Part shown: piece by piece, positions 18,618 through 27,905 of the stretch
Numbering within the stretch: position 1 is the stretch's first letter
Layout of the letters: each line of letters starts with the position of its first letter
DNA from: Bacteroidales bacterium
Lineage (GTDB): Bacteria; Bacteroidota; Bacteroidia; Bacteroidales; Lentimicrobiaceae
DNA length: 64,000 nt
Assembly: GCA_016788045.1 (NCBI GenBank)
Contig: JAEUTG010000024.1
Coordinates: 62,001 to 126,000 of the forward strand
Direction: 5' to 3'
Translations under genes and position numbers: made by a program
Notes under the pieces: model-generated
What the model was told of the DNA's origin: nothing
Seen by the model: the letters and a program-made list of their open reading frames with translations, nothing else
Databases searched by the model: none

Positions 18618-19769
18618 TCAACCGGTAAACCTGAGGGCCAGTTCCCGCGTCAGGCGGTCCGTGACAGAATAAACTTCAAAATCCGGCTTTGCCACGAACT
18701 CCGATTTTTCAATACATGTTTCGATTACCGAAGGGATATCCGGAAACCCGATTTTGTCTTTCAGAAATGCATTTACCGCAACCTCATTGGCAGCATTGAG
18801 AACACATGGGATATTCCCGCCTGCCTTCAGTGCCTTGTATGCCAGGTCAAGGCAGCGGAAACTTACCCGATCCGGTTTTTCAAATGTCAGCTCCGGAAAG
18901 TCTGCAAAGCTGAACCGGGGTTGTGCAGTCCTGAGCCTGACAGGGTATGACAGGGCATACTGAATCGGAATTTTCATATCGGCCAGGCCGAGCTGGGCCT
19001 TGATGGACCCGTCTTCGAACTGAACCATGCTGTGTACGACTGACTGCGGATGTACCACAACCTCAATCTGCTCAGGGGTAAGCCCGAAAAGCCACCTGGC
19101 TTCGATCACCTCCAGCCCTTTGTTCATGAGGGTTGCAGAATCTATGGTAACTTTACAGCCCATGTTCCAGTTGGGGTGCCTGAGTGCCTGTTCTTTGGTA
19201 ACAGAGCGCAGAAACTCCATATCCCGGCCACGGAAAGGTCCGCCTGAAGCCGTAAGATAAATTTTCTCAACCGGATTGTGCAACTCACCGGCCAGACATT
19301 GAAAGATTGCCGAATGTTCCGAGTCAACGGGAAACAGATTCACCCCTTTTTCTCTTGCCCTCCGGGTAACCAGTTCGCCGGCAACAACAAAGGTTTCCTT
19401 GTTTGCAATGGCTATCTGACGACCGGCTTCAATGGCACATAGTGTGGGTTTGAGGCCGGCATAACCTACTAGGGCGATCAGCACCATATCAATGGTCTCC
19501 ATTTCGAGTATCTGACACAGGGCTGCCTCACCGGCATATACTTTAATGTGATAAGAGTCCAGGGCAGTGGAAACTTTCTGATAAAGGTGATCAGCCCCGA
19601 TAACCACTGCATTGGGCCTGAACTCAATGGCCTGCCTGATGAGCAAATCCGAATTGTTGTTGGCAGATAAAACCTCAACCCCGAAGAAATCCTTCTGTTC
19701 CCTGATCACTTCCAGCGCCTGGGTTCCGATTGATCCGGTTGAACCGAGTATGGCGATACGTTTCTTCAA
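18618..19769 (-). CDS. dxr: 1-deoxy-D-xylulose-5-phosphate reductoisomerase
   Basis: 383 residues. NADPH-binding GSTGSIG at ~9-15; substrate and metal-binding segments NKETFVVAGE, DSEHSAIFQ, ASGGPFR and HPNWNMGCKVTIDSATLMNKGLE all present. It makes MEP, the second step of non-mevalonate isoprenoid synthesis. The frame begins with TTG at 19769 (Met-Lys-Lys-Arg-Ile-Ala-Ile-Leu); no in-frame ATG gives the intact Rossmann start, so TTG is chosen. It is 15 bp downstream of the M23 gene. Confidence 0.96.
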   Translation of the reverse strand: MKKRIAILGSTGSIGTQALEVIREQKDFFGVEVLSANNNSDLLIRQAIEFRPNAVVIGADHLYQKVSTALDSYHIKVYAGEAALCQILEMETIDMVLIALVGYAGLKPTLCAIEAGRQIAIANKETFVVAGELVTRRAREKGVNLFPVDSEHSAIFQCLAGELHNPVEKIYLTASGGPFRGRDMEFLRSVTKEQALRHPNWNMGCKVTIDSATLMNKGLEVIEARWLFGLTPEQIEVVVHPQSVVHSMVQFEDGSIKAQLGLADMKIPIQYALSYPVRLRTAQPRFSFADFPELTFEKPDRVSFRCLDLAYKALKAGGNIPCVLNAANEVAVNAFLKDKIGFPDIPSVIETCIEKSEFVAKPDFEVYSVTDRLTRELALRFTG

Positions 19770-19784
19770 GTTTCTACTATTTGG

Positions 19785-20693
19785 TCAGAACGAGATATAT
19801 TGTTCAGGATCAACCGCCCTTCCGTTTATCCAGAGCTCGAAATGCAGATGAGGCCCGGTCGACAACTCGCCCGATTCCCCAACAATGGCAATACTTTCAC
19901 CGGCTTTTACGTATGCCCCCTGTTTGCGGAGTAATACCGAATTGTGCTTGTAAACAGTAACCACGTTATCAATGTGTTGCACAGCGATCACATATCCGGT
20001 TTCAGCAGTCCATTCAGAGAAAATCACCGTTCCGTCATAGGCCGCCTTGATCGCTTCGTTGCGGGCAGAAACCACATCAAGCCCGAAATGCTGCCTGGAA
20101 GCATTAAAACGGTTGGTGATCACACCCTTCAGGGGTGTAAAGAAACTGAGCTTGCTTAACGACGGGCTGTGCGGTGTTGCTTTCTGGCCTGGACGCAGGT
20201 TATACCGGCTCTGGTTCTCCACCTCAGCGCGGAGCAGTGAATCTTCCCTGCCACGGGTATTGCGTATGCCGGCATACTTTGTGCGGGATGCGGAGTCAGA
20301 CTTAACCGGACTGGCCGATGAATTCTCCGGTTCCTCACCCGAAATCACCCGTTTCATATTCTGAATAAAAAGGTCCTTGTCTTTCACCGCTGCTTCGATG
20401 GAATCGGCCTTCAGCTGCAATTCGTAGAGTTCCTTCTGAATGTTTGTATCTTTATAACCCGGAATGTACTCCCTCAAAGGTGTAAAAGCAATCAGATAAC
20501 TGGTAAGAAATACCAGTATGATGGCCAGCATGCCGGTAATCACGAATACATTGAGTCTCGAAAGCCTGAAGGACAATTTTTCTTCAAAAGTATCCTCGTC
20601 AAGAATAACCAGGCGGTATTTATCCCTGAGTTTCTGATACCAGCGAACCTTTGGCTCTTCAGTGGGATCAGCTTTAACTTTTCGGGATGACAT
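19785..20693 (-). CDS. Membrane-anchored M23 (LytM-like) peptidase
   Basis: 302 residues. A single membrane helix at ~48-70 (FVITGMLAIILVFLTSYLIAF) follows a charged cytoplasmic tail. A helical/coiled region (~80-125) and a linker lead to the C-terminal M23 domain with the zinc motifs HFGLD and GPHLHFELW, so the catalytic residues are intact. It is a peptidoglycan endopeptidase, or a divisome-type LytM factor, acting in the periplasm. It is the promoter-proximal gene of the M23-dxr-rseP unit and is divergent from sprE. Confidence 0.9.
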   Translation of the reverse strand: MSSRKVKADPTEEPKVRWYQKLRDKYRLVILDEDTFEEKLSFRLSRLNVFVITGMLAIILVFLTSYLIAFTPLREYIPGYKDTNIQKELYELQLKADSIEAAVKDKDLFIQNMKRVISGEEPENSSASPVKSDSASRTKYAGIRNTRGREDSLLRAEVENQSRYNLRPGQKATPHSPSLSKLSFFTPLKGVITNRFNASRQHFGLDVVSARNEAIKAAYDGTVIFSEWTAETGYVIAVQHIDNVVTVYKHNSVLLRKQGAYVKAGESIAIVGESGELSTGPHLHFELWINGRAVDPEQYISF

Positions 20694-20998
20694 GGCAGGA
20701 ATGCAATGGTTTGATTGGTCAGCAAATATCGGAAAAAAAAGTGTCTGGGCCTGATTTTATGTTTTATTGGCACTTTTCGGCGATCAGCGCCTATAGAAAA
20801 CACCATGAAGAAGGTTACCGATGCTTTACCGGAATTTAACATTCACCTGAACGCCCGTTTTCAACATGCAATTGCTTGCGAAAAGAAGCTTTCCCCGGAT
20901 TCTGCCTCATATAATGCGGTATAATCTGCCCGATTCAAAAAAATAAAATATTTTTGCAAATTGTCAGTTATTTAATGAAACTGTAAATCCGCATTTAC
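20694..20998. other. Divergent intergenic region between the M23 peptidase gene and sprE
   Basis: 305 bp with no credible gene. It holds the sprE promoter candidate at 20925-20956 and presumably the opposing promoter of the M23-dxr-rseP unit, for which I see no good consensus match. Confidence 0.5.
20925..20956 (+). promoter_or_regulatory. Candidate Bacteroidota promoter for sprE/porW
   Basis: TCTG at 20925-20928, 20-bp spacer, TATTTTTG at 20949-20956: perfect -7 box and one mismatch in the -33 box of TTTG-N19/21-TAnnTTTG. It lies 42 bp before the TTG start codon. Confidence 0.5.
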
Positions 20999-23674
20999 TT
21001 GACTACAAAATTTATAACCCATCGCAGGTTTTTTTTATCGGGTCTGGTGCTGATGCTTGTCATCACTGCCTGTTCTACCCGGAAAAACACGTTTACCCGC
21101 CGCGCATTTCACAATGTTACAGCCCACTACAATGCTTACTGGAATGGCAATGAAAGCCTGAAAGAAGGCATTGCCGAACTGCGTAAAAATGCCCGCGATA
21201 ACTACACCACCGTGCTACCGGTATATAATCTCGGAACCCAGAGCAATGCCCAGACGATCAACCCCAATATGGACAGGGCCATTGAAAAAGCTTCAAAAGT
21301 CATTCAGAAGCACAGCATGTACTTCGACAAAAAGGAACATGTGAAATGGGTTATACAGAGCTACATGCTGATCGGAAAAGCAAACTTCTACAAACAGGAT
21401 TACAATGCAGCCCGCAGGGCTTTCGAATATGTGAGCAAGCAATACAGCGAAGAGCCGGTGAAGTATGAGGCGGAAATGTGGACCGGTCGCTGCTTTAAGC
21501 AACTGAAACAATACGATAAGGCCATCGCAATCTATGATAAAATTACTTCTGAGAAACCTGAGCTGCAGTTGCCCTGGATTGTCAGAAAAGAATTGCCGCT
21601 TGCCTATGCCGATATGTTTATCGCACAGGGAAAATACAGTCAGGCCCGGCAGTTTATTGAAAAAGCCATCCCGCTTAACCGCAATGCCAAACTCCGGACC
21701 CGCCTCAATTTTATTCTGGCACAGATTTATCAGCTAGAGAAAAAGGATGTTCGTGCCAGTGAGTTCTTTACCAAAGTAGTGAAAGGAAGTGCTTCTTTCG
21801 AGATGGCTTTCAATGCCCGCATCAACCTTGCCAGGGTTTACAGCTCAAACAGCGGCGACAAGAGGATGATTGTTAAAGAACTGGAAAAAATGCTGAAAGA
21901 CATCAAAAACAAAGACTTTCAGGATCAGATCTATTACGCCCTTGCGGATATCGCTTTTAAAGACAGGAATGATACCCTTGGCGTAAAATACCTCCGCAAA
22001 TCGGTGGCCAGCAGTGTAAACAACGATTATCAGAAATCAGTTTCCTCTCTGAGGCTTGCCGATATCTATTTCAAAAGACCCGATTACGGTCAGGCTCAGG
22101 CTTATTACGACAGCACCATTATGTTTCTGCCGAAAGATTTTCCGGAATATGATAAGATCTATGCCAAAACAGACATCCTTACCCGCCTGGTAAGTTTTCT
22201 GCAGACCGTTCATGTTCAGGATAGTCTGCAACAACTGGCCGGAATGTCGGAGACTGATCGCAACAAAGTGATTGACAAGGCTATAGCCAAATTTATCAAG
22301 AAAGAAGAAGAAGAAAAAAGGAGGGCTGAGGAAGAGCGGCTTGCCGAAATGGCCGGAGTGGGGATTCAGGGCAGGCAGATTGTAGATCAGGATAAAGGGA
22401 TGGCTTCTATTGGAGGTGGTGGCTGGTATTTTTACAACCCTTCTGCCATCAGCATGGGCTACTCGGAGTTTTTAAGGAAATGGGGCAGGCGAAGGCTCGA
22501 AGACAACTGGCGGCTGAGCAACAAGCGCCAGGTTACCATGGACGATCTTACAGAAGTGAGCGGCGACAACCCGGCTGACTCTACCGGCGGAGATAAGAAA
22601 GATGGCAAAGGCAGTGTTGATTACAAGAGCCGCGACACTTACCTGAAGAATCTTCCCTTGACCCCCGAAAAAGTTTCAGCCAGCAATGTTCTGATTGCTG
22701 ATGGTCTTTTCAATGCCGGGATGATTTACCTCGAAGAACTGCTTGATAAGCCCAAAGCCATTGAGACCTTTACCGAACTGATTACCCGCTTCCCGGATGA
22801 CTCAGCGGTACTGCAGTCAAGTTACCACCTTTACAGGGCTTACCGCGACCAGGGAGATTCCGTGAAAATGGAAACCTACAAAGAGAAAATAATCCGCGGG
22901 TTTCCTGACAGCGACTATGCCAGAATTCTGAAAGACCCGAATTACAAGATTCAGCTTGAAGAGCAACGTAACAGGGTTAAAACCCTCTATGAAGAAGCCT
23001 ACCTCGCGTTCGAGCGGAAACAATTCCGCACAACCATCATCTATTGCAACGATGCCCTTACAAACTACAAGGATGAAAACCTGCTGCCCCGGTTCGCTTA
23101 CCTGAAGGCTGTTGCCCGTGGTAAAACCGAAAACGCCGATTCGATGAAGGTTGATCTGACCAGGCTTATCAACCAATACCCGAAGAGCGATGTGGTACCC
23201 CTGGCCCGCAAATTGCTCGGACAGGAAGCACAACCCCTGGCTTCACAGGCCACTCCTGGAAATGATACAACAAAAGCCGCTCCCAAACCTGCAGACATCT
23301 CCATGTATAAATTCAATCCGGCATCTACCCATTTCTATGCCCTGGTGGTAGATGGTACCGCCGTGAATGTATATGGTACCAAAGTGAGGATCACCGACTT
23401 TAACACCAAAAACTACAGCGTGGAAGGCTTGCAGGTGAACAGCGTGCTGCTCGACAACAACCGGCAGATGATTACCATCAGCAGCTTTAATGAACTCGAA
23501 AAAGCACTGAGGTACTTTAACGGACTGAAATCGGATACTTACGTATTTTCAGGAATGCGTGAAGGTACCTATGAGCAGTTTCTGATCTCATCGGAGAATT
23601 ACCCCATATTCTTCAAGGAAAAGAATACCAGGGCATATCTCGAATTCTTTGAGAAAAACTACATCAAAAAATAA
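20999..23674 (+). CDS. sprE: Type IX secretion TPR lipoprotein SprE/PorW
   Basis: 891 residues. The signal peptide has a lipobox (VITAC followed by STRKN). The conserved start of the mature protein, TRRAFHNVTAHYNAYWNG, is the signature of PorW/SprE. Many TPR-type helical repeats follow (~60-420 and ~570-700), with a Lys/Glu-rich coil near 425-450 and a C-terminal alpha/beta region (~770-890). The family is required for T9SS function and is thought to connect the motor/ring with the translocon. The start is a TTG at 20999; the only nearby ATG upstream is terminated at once. It lies about 6 kb from porP, so core and SprE are separate units. Confidence 0.9.
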   Translation: MTTKFITHRRFFLSGLVLMLVITACSTRKNTFTRRAFHNVTAHYNAYWNGNESLKEGIAELRKNARDNYTTVLPVYNLGTQSNAQTINPNMDRAIEKASKVIQKHSMYFDKKEHVKWVIQSYMLIGKANFYKQDYNAARRAFEYVSKQYSEEPVKYEAEMWTGRCFKQLKQYDKAIAIYDKITSEKPELQLPWIVRKELPLAYADMFIAQGKYSQARQFIEKAIPLNRNAKLRTRLNFILAQIYQLEKKDVRASEFFTKVVKGSASFEMAFNARINLARVYSSNSGDKRMIVKELEKMLKDIKNKDFQDQIYYALADIAFKDRNDTLGVKYLRKSVASSVNNDYQKSVSSLRLADIYFKRPDYGQAQAYYDSTIMFLPKDFPEYDKIYAKTDILTRLVSFLQTVHVQDSLQQLAGMSETDRNKVIDKAIAKFIKKEEEEKRRAEEERLAEMAGVGIQGRQIVDQDKGMASIGGGGWYFYNPSAISMGYSEFLRKWGRRRLEDNWRLSNKRQVTMDDLTEVSGDNPADSTGGDKKDGKGSVDYKSRDTYLKNLPLTPEKVSASNVLIADGLFNAGMIYLEELLDKPKAIETFTELITRFPDDSAVLQSSYHLYRAYRDQGDSVKMETYKEKIIRGFPDSDYARILKDPNYKIQLEEQRNRVKTLYEEAYLAFERKQFRTTIIYCNDALTNYKDENLLPRFAYLKAVARGKTENADSMKVDLTRLINQYPKSDVVPLARKLLGQEAQPLASQATPGNDTTKAAPKPADISMYKFNPASTHFYALVVDGTAVNVYGTKVRITDFNTKNYSVEGLQVNSVLLDNNRQMITISSFNELEKALRYFNGLKSDTYVFSGMREGTYEQFLISSENYPIFFKEKNTRAYLEFFEKNYIKK

Positions 23675-23707
23675 TTCTTAAAGGCGTTAACCCCAAACCC
23701 CGGACAC

Positions 23708-24076
23708 ATGGCAAAAAATACCATCCCAGAACCTCCCCCATCAGCGAACCTGATTCAGTCAGGTACTACCATTACGGGAGATATCCAATCGAACGGGAAC
23801 ATCCGGATTGACGGAATACTCACCGGTACCATCAATGCCGGAGGCAAGGTAATTCTGGGCTCAACCGGATCGGTGGAGGGCGATATCCGGTGTATGAATG
23901 CCGATATTGAAGGCAGGGTCAACGGCAGCATCAGGGTGAGGGAATTGTTATCCTTCAAAGCTACTGCTGATGTTACCGGCGAGATCTTTACAGGAAAGCT
24001 GGCCATTGAGCCCGGTGCCCGTTTTACCGGCACCTGCCGCATGGACAGCGCCCCTCCCGATCAGACCGAAGAATGA
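23708..24076 (+). CDS. Bactofilin (polymer-forming cytoskeletal protein)
   Basis: 122 residues. A short, Pro-rich, probably unstructured N-terminus (KNTIPEPPPSANLIQSG) precedes a right-handed beta-helix of short repeats (TTITGDIQSNGNIRIDG, TINAGGKVILGSTGSVEGDI), ending in a disordered tail. Bactofilins polymerise into non-nucleotide filaments that organise envelope enzymes. Many Bacteroidota place this gene just upstream of the F0 accessory genes, as here; it overlaps the next gene by 4 bp (ATGA). Confidence 0.92.
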   Translation: MAKNTIPEPPPSANLIQSGTTITGDIQSNGNIRIDGILTGTINAGGKVILGSTGSVEGDIRCMNADIEGRVNGSIRVRELLSFKATADVTGEIFTGKLAIEPGARFTGTCRMDSAPPDQTEE

Positions 24077-24315
24077 CAGAGCCCGATTCAGACCGGAAGA
24101 AAGGACAGAATCCCTTGTCATCCTACGGAAGATACTCATCTGTAGCCTTTCAGATGGGCCTCCTGATTGCTGCAGGCTCCTTCGGCGGATATCAGCTCGA
24201 TAAACTCCTCAGAACACAATTTCCCGTTTTTACGATTGTGATCTCAATACTTGCTGTTTTCGCATCTATGTGGCTGATGGTTAAAGAATTAAACAATAAA
24301 AACAACAGAAAGTGA
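24073..24315 (+). CDS. AtpZ/AtpI-family F0F1 ATP synthase accessory protein
   Basis: 80 residues with two predicted membrane helices (AFQMGLLIAAGSFGGYQLDKLL and VFTIVISILAVFASMWLMVKEL). The YQLDKLL turn between the helices matches the AtpZ/AtpI pattern (G-x-x-LD). The family assists assembly or Mg2+ handling of the ATP synthase. It overlaps the bactofilin gene by 4 bp and the next gene by 4 bp, so all three are translationally coupled. The usual downstream atpB-E-F-H-A-G genes are absent here. Confidence 0.8.
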   Translation: MTEPDSDRKKGQNPLSSYGRYSSVAFQMGLLIAAGSFGGYQLDKLLRTQFPVFTIVISILAVFASMWLMVKELNNKNNRK

Positions 24316-24689
24316 ATCAGAAACTCAGTGTTTTTACCAAACAACTTCTCATCGTTGCCACCGTTACCGGTCTGGTGGTCATCGCCCTCATGTTCTCCAT
24401 TCCTGCACATTACATCAGCCCTGCACTTCCTTACCTGCTGATCTTCTTCACCGCCTCTACCCTCCTCTCTTTTTATTTTATACAGAAAAAAATGCTGTCA
24501 TCCGCTTCGGGCTTTGTGACTGCCTTTATGGCAAACTCCATCATCCGGCTGCTGCTTTATCTTATGGTCATTGTAGCTTATGCTTTTACCAACAGGGCTG
24601 ATGCCATAAACTTTATCATCAGTTTCTTTGTCCTATACATTATTTTTACCGCCTTTGAGGCCATGTTTTTCCTCAAATCAAAACAGTGA
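24312..24689 (+). CDS. Small four-helix membrane protein, ATP-synthase-associated type
   Basis: 125 residues with four hydrophobic helices and almost no polar domain. It starts with GTG at 24312, overlapping the previous stop (GTGA). Proteins of this kind occupy the position between atpZ and atpB in Bacteroidota atp operons (the AtpI/subunit-I position). I base the role on context; sequence motifs are weak. The transcript appears to end soon after, since the next gene is unrelated and 238 bp away. Confidence 0.6.
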   Translation: MNQKLSVFTKQLLIVATVTGLVVIALMFSIPAHYISPALPYLLIFFTASTLLSFYFIQKKMLSSASGFVTAFMANSIIRLLLYLMVIVAYAFTNRADAINFIISFFVLYIIFTAFEAMFFLKSKQ

Positions 24690-24927
24690 TCCGCCTGAAT
24701 CCTTTACCTTGACTTTTGAATATCTGCTGACTTCTGTTAGTTTATTTTCAGCGAATTCGCATGACTATTTCTCCTTTTTGCCAAATCTGCGGAAATAAAA
24801 GACCTTTGTACAAACTATTTAACTGAAATTATGTTTAATGTTCACCCAAATTCTTTAAACAATTAACCTGGGCAGAAGTTACGCTGCTGAAGTTTTAACA
24901 TTTAACTTTGGGACAAAATTGTGACCC

Positions 24928-25341
24928 ATGATTTACATTACCCGAAAAGAACATTTTAACGCAGCACACCGGCTTTTCAGGCCTGATTACAGTGATGAAA
25001 AGAACCTCGAGGTATTCGGAAAGTGTTCGAATCCCAACTGGCACGGACATAACTATGAGCTTTTTGTAACCGTTAAAGGAGAAGTGGATCCTGAAACAGG
25101 ATTTCTCATCAACCTGAAAGAGCTGAGCAGGATGATTAACGAGCTTGTGGTAAATAAGCTGGATCACAAAAACATTAATGTGGAGGTTGATTTTATGAAA
25201 GACAGGCTGGCTTCGGCTGAAAACATTGCCATCGCGATATGGGAACAGCTCGAAGGACCGGTCTCCGTTGCCGGAGCAGCGCTTCACAGTGTTAAACTAT
25301 TCGAAACAGAAAGAAACTTTGTTGAGTACTTCGGTACCTGA
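24928..25341 (+). CDS. queD: 6-carboxytetrahydropterin synthase (QueD/PTPS family)
   Basis: 137 residues, normal length. Zinc ligands His14 (FNAAH) and His39/His41 (WHGHNYEL), catalytic Cys33 (GKCSNPNWHGH), and the C-terminal Glu region (KLFETERNFVEY). It converts dihydroneopterin triphosphate to 6-carboxytetrahydropterin in queuosine synthesis; a PTPS-type activity cannot be excluded. It is followed after 18 bp by folE, which supplies its substrate, so the pair forms a pathway operon. A TAACTTTG box at 24903-24910 is a possible -7 element. Confidence 0.9.
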   Translation: MIYITRKEHFNAAHRLFRPDYSDEKNLEVFGKCSNPNWHGHNYELFVTVKGEVDPETGFLINLKELSRMINELVVNKLDHKNINVEVDFMKDRLASAENIAIAIWEQLEGPVSVAGAALHSVKLFETERNFVEYFGT

Positions 25342-25359
25342 CACTAAAAAACCTTACCG

Positions 25360-26022
25360 ATGAGCAGTGAAATAGTGAAAGACATGATCATTGAAAACAT
25401 GATGGATGATTATGAAATGGCCGACGGCTATCAGAAACGCGATTTATACAATGTAAAAACCATTGGAAAACTCGCGAAACATTACCATGAAATCCTTAAA
25501 CTGATCGGGGAAGACCCTGAACGTGAAGGTCTGTTAAAAACTCCCGAACGGGTGGCAAAGGCCATGCAGTTCCTGACCCATGGTTACGATCTGAAACCGG
25601 AGGAAATTCTGCGTTCAGCCATGTTTAAGGAAGACTACAGGCAGATGGTGCTGGTAAAAGACATTGAAGTCTATTCAATGTGTGAGCATCACATGATCCC
25701 GTTTTTCGGCAGGGCACATGTAGCCTACATCCCCAACGGACACATCGTTGGGTTGAGCAAGATTCCACGGGTTGTTGATGCTTATGCCCGCCGGCTTCAG
25801 GTTCAGGAACGGCTTACTACCCAGATAAAGGAAGCCATTCAGAACACCCTGAAACCCCTTGGCGTTGCCGTAGTTATTGAAGCTCAGCATATGTGCATGA
25901 GCATGAGGGGAATACAGAAACAGAATTCCGTAACCACGACTTCCGACTTTACCGGAGCATTTCTGGTAGATAAAACCAGGGCCGAATTTATCCACCTCAT
26001 CGGGTCCAGGCTTCACGGTTAA
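25360..26022 (+). CDS. folE: GTP cyclohydrolase I
   Basis: 220 residues, type [21 protein letters not shown], the zinc-binding [20 protein letters not shown] and the second Cys region [10 protein letters not shown], plus the C-terminal FL(V)DKTRAEFI are all intact. It makes 7,8-dihydroneopterin triphosphate for folate and, through QueD just upstream, queuosine. A strong intrinsic terminator follows 20 bp after the stop. Confidence 0.97.
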   Translation: MSSEIVKDMIIENMMDDYEMADGYQKRDLYNVKTIGKLAKHYHEILKLIGEDPEREGLLKTPERVAKAMQFLTHGYDLKPEEILRSAMFKEDYRQMVLVKDIEVYSMCEHHMIPFFGRAHVAYIPNGHIVGLSKIPRVVDAYARRLQVQERLTTQIKEAIQNTLKPLGVAVVIEAQHMCMSMRGIQKQNSVTTTSDFTGAFLVDKTRAEFIHLIGSRLHG

Positions 26023-26042
26023 ATATTGAACCATCACATTCG

Positions 26043-26084
26043 GGCAGGTTTCTCGCTTAACTGCAGGAAACCTGCCTATTTTTT
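26043..26084 (+). terminator. Intrinsic terminator of queD-folE
   Basis: A perfect 10-bp stem (GGCAGGTTTC at 26043-26052, GAAACCTGCC at 26067-26076) with a 14-nt loop, followed by TATTTTTT. Confidence 0.88.
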
Positions 26085-26233
26085 GTCCTAAGGTCAGGTA
26101 AGAACTTAAGCTCAGCTTATCAGAATGGATCATCGGATTGCCACACCCGATCTTTTCCGGGATATTGGCGAAAAACCGCTGCATTGCGTTACATTTGCAT
26201 AAACTGCACTTCTGTTTCATTAACCCGGAAAAA

Positions 26234-27727
26234 ATGTACCGTTACCTCCTCCTATTCATCATGGCCATCCCCGGAGTCATTGCCGCACAGGCACCCCCAA
26301 CACCTGCCGGATCGACTGATTTTTCGAAGGTTACCGCTTACAGCGAAATAGCCCCCTTTCTCGCCAACGCACAAAAAACCTCTGCTTTTCTGAAAACCAC
26401 GATCATCGGTCAGAGCGTTAATAAACGCAATATTTATGCAGCGACATTCTCCTCCGGTGACTTTGGCAAGGATTCCACGAAAGTGAAGGTGCTGATTTTC
26501 GCCCAGCAGCATGGCAACGAACAATCGGGCAAAGAGGCCGCCCTGCTGCTGATCAGTGAGCTGACCAGACCCGAAAACCACTATCTGCTCAGCCGCCTCG
26601 ACATCGCCATCATTCCGCAGGTGAATCCCGATGGTTCTGAGGTCAATCAGCGGCGCAATGCCAACCAGGCCGATCTGAACAGGAATCACCTGATTCTTAC
26701 CGAACCCGAAACGAAAGCGCTTCATGCATTCTTCGATCAGTACCTGTTTGATGTTGCCCTTGACGTTCATGAATACTCACCTTACAGTGAGGACTGGCTC
26801 AATGCCGGTTTCCGCAAGAACACCCAGGTTGCCCTGGGGGCCCCTACCAACCTGAATGTATCAGAAAAGATCAGAAACTTCGCCGCGGACAAAACCCTCC
26901 CCTATGTAATGAACCAGCTTTCGCTGAACAACTATTCATCCTTTGTCTACTGTCCGGGCGACCCTCCCGGAAAGGGTTATATCAGGCACTCCACCTTTGA
27001 TATCAACGATGGCCGCCAGAGTTTCGCCATTCAGCAGACCCTTTCTTTTATTCAGGAAGGAATGAACGGAACCGATAACTTTGTTCAGAACCTGAAACAG
27101 CGAAGCCTGAGCCAGATGACAGGGATGAGGTCGCTGCTTGAGTTTTCCTACAACAACAATATCGAAATCCGGAAAATCGTCAGCGACGAAAGAAAGGCAA
27201 TGCTAAAAGAGCCCGGATCATCACACATCTCCATTCAGGCAACCCATGCCGGCAACGGCCGGCAACTTCAATTGCCGGTTCTATCAGTGAAAACGGGCAG
27301 GGATTCGACGGTGATGATCACCGATTACCGGCCGATCGTAAAGTCGGTCGCAGACGTGAAAAAACCTGTTGCCTACCTCATCCCCGACGACCTTACCGAA
27401 GTGGTTGAATGGGCTGAAAGACAGAATCTGATAAAAAAACCATACAAACCGGCGGCAACCGACAAAATTGAACGGGCTTTCGTTCAGCGGATTGATTCCA
27501 TTGATTTTGAGGGAGATATCATTGTCAATCCAGGCCTCGAACCTAAGATTTTTACACCGGAAGAAATCAGTAAAACGTACATTGAAATTCCGGTGAATCA
27601 GCTGAAGGGCCTGATGGCAGCCATCGCCCTGGAACCGAAATCCATGCTGGGACTGGTTACCTACGACAAATACCGTCACCTGCTCCGCGACCTGACGTGG
27701 TTCCCCATTCTCAAACTTTACCGGTAA
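26234..27727 (+). CDS. Secreted M14-family zinc carboxypeptidase
   Basis: 497 residues from the ATG at 26234, which gives a signal peptide (MYRYLLLFIMAIPGVIAAQ). The M14 catalytic set is visible: zinc ligands in QQHGNEQSG (HxxE) and LDVHEYSP, the substrate-binding Arg/Asn region in NPDGSEVNQRRNANQADLNRNH, and the Glu in SLLEFSYNN. No T9SS C-terminal domain is present, so the protein is probably periplasmic. The role is peptide trimming or murein/peptide scavenging; the exact specificity is not evident. It is a single gene between the folE terminator and the menC-like gene. Confidence 0.88.
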   Translation: MYRYLLLFIMAIPGVIAAQAPPTPAGSTDFSKVTAYSEIAPFLANAQKTSAFLKTTIIGQSVNKRNIYAATFSSGDFGKDSTKVKVLIFAQQHGNEQSGKEAALLLISELTRPENHYLLSRLDIAIIPQVNPDGSEVNQRRNANQADLNRNHLILTEPETKALHAFFDQYLFDVALDVHEYSPYSEDWLNAGFRKNTQVALGAPTNLNVSEKIRNFAADKTLPYVMNQLSLNNYSSFVYCPGDPPGKGYIRHSTFDINDGRQSFAIQQTLSFIQEGMNGTDNFVQNLKQRSLSQMTGMRSLLEFSYNNNIEIRKIVSDERKAMLKEPGSSHISIQATHAGNGRQLQLPVLSVKTGRDSTVMITDYRPIVKSVADVKKPVAYLIPDDLTEVVEWAERQNLIKKPYKPAATDKIERAFVQRIDSIDFEGDIIVNPGLEPKIFTPEEISKTYIEIPVNQLKGLMAAIALEPKSMLGLVTYDKYRHLLRDLTWFPILKLYR

Positions 27728-27779
27728 TTGCAGATTTACCAATGGTTTTAAACTCAACAATCTGTAAGTTCTCAAAATC

Positions 27780-27803
27780 ACGCAATGACGCAATGACGCA
27801 ATG
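27780..27803. repeat. Three-copy octamer tandem repeat
   Basis: ACGCAATG repeated three times in a row in the gap between the M14 gene and the menC-like gene. Short and simple; no function proposed. Confidence 0.75.
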
Positions 27804-27905
27804 ATTTGATTAAAACTGATTCATTTACTATGAGTGAATGAATTATAATCCCTTTTAATTCAACATATCAGCAATTTTATATTAAGTCCTGAAACTGAAA
27901 GAGAA

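Noticed and set aside
24690..24927. Possible preQ1 riboswitch upstream of queD
   Set aside because: No match to the preQ1 aptamer consensus and no stable stem-loop plus A-rich tail seen.
25027..25045. tRNA-like T-loop sequence (GTTCGAATCC) in queD
   Set aside because: Part of the conserved catalytic Cys region of QueD; no cloverleaf around it.
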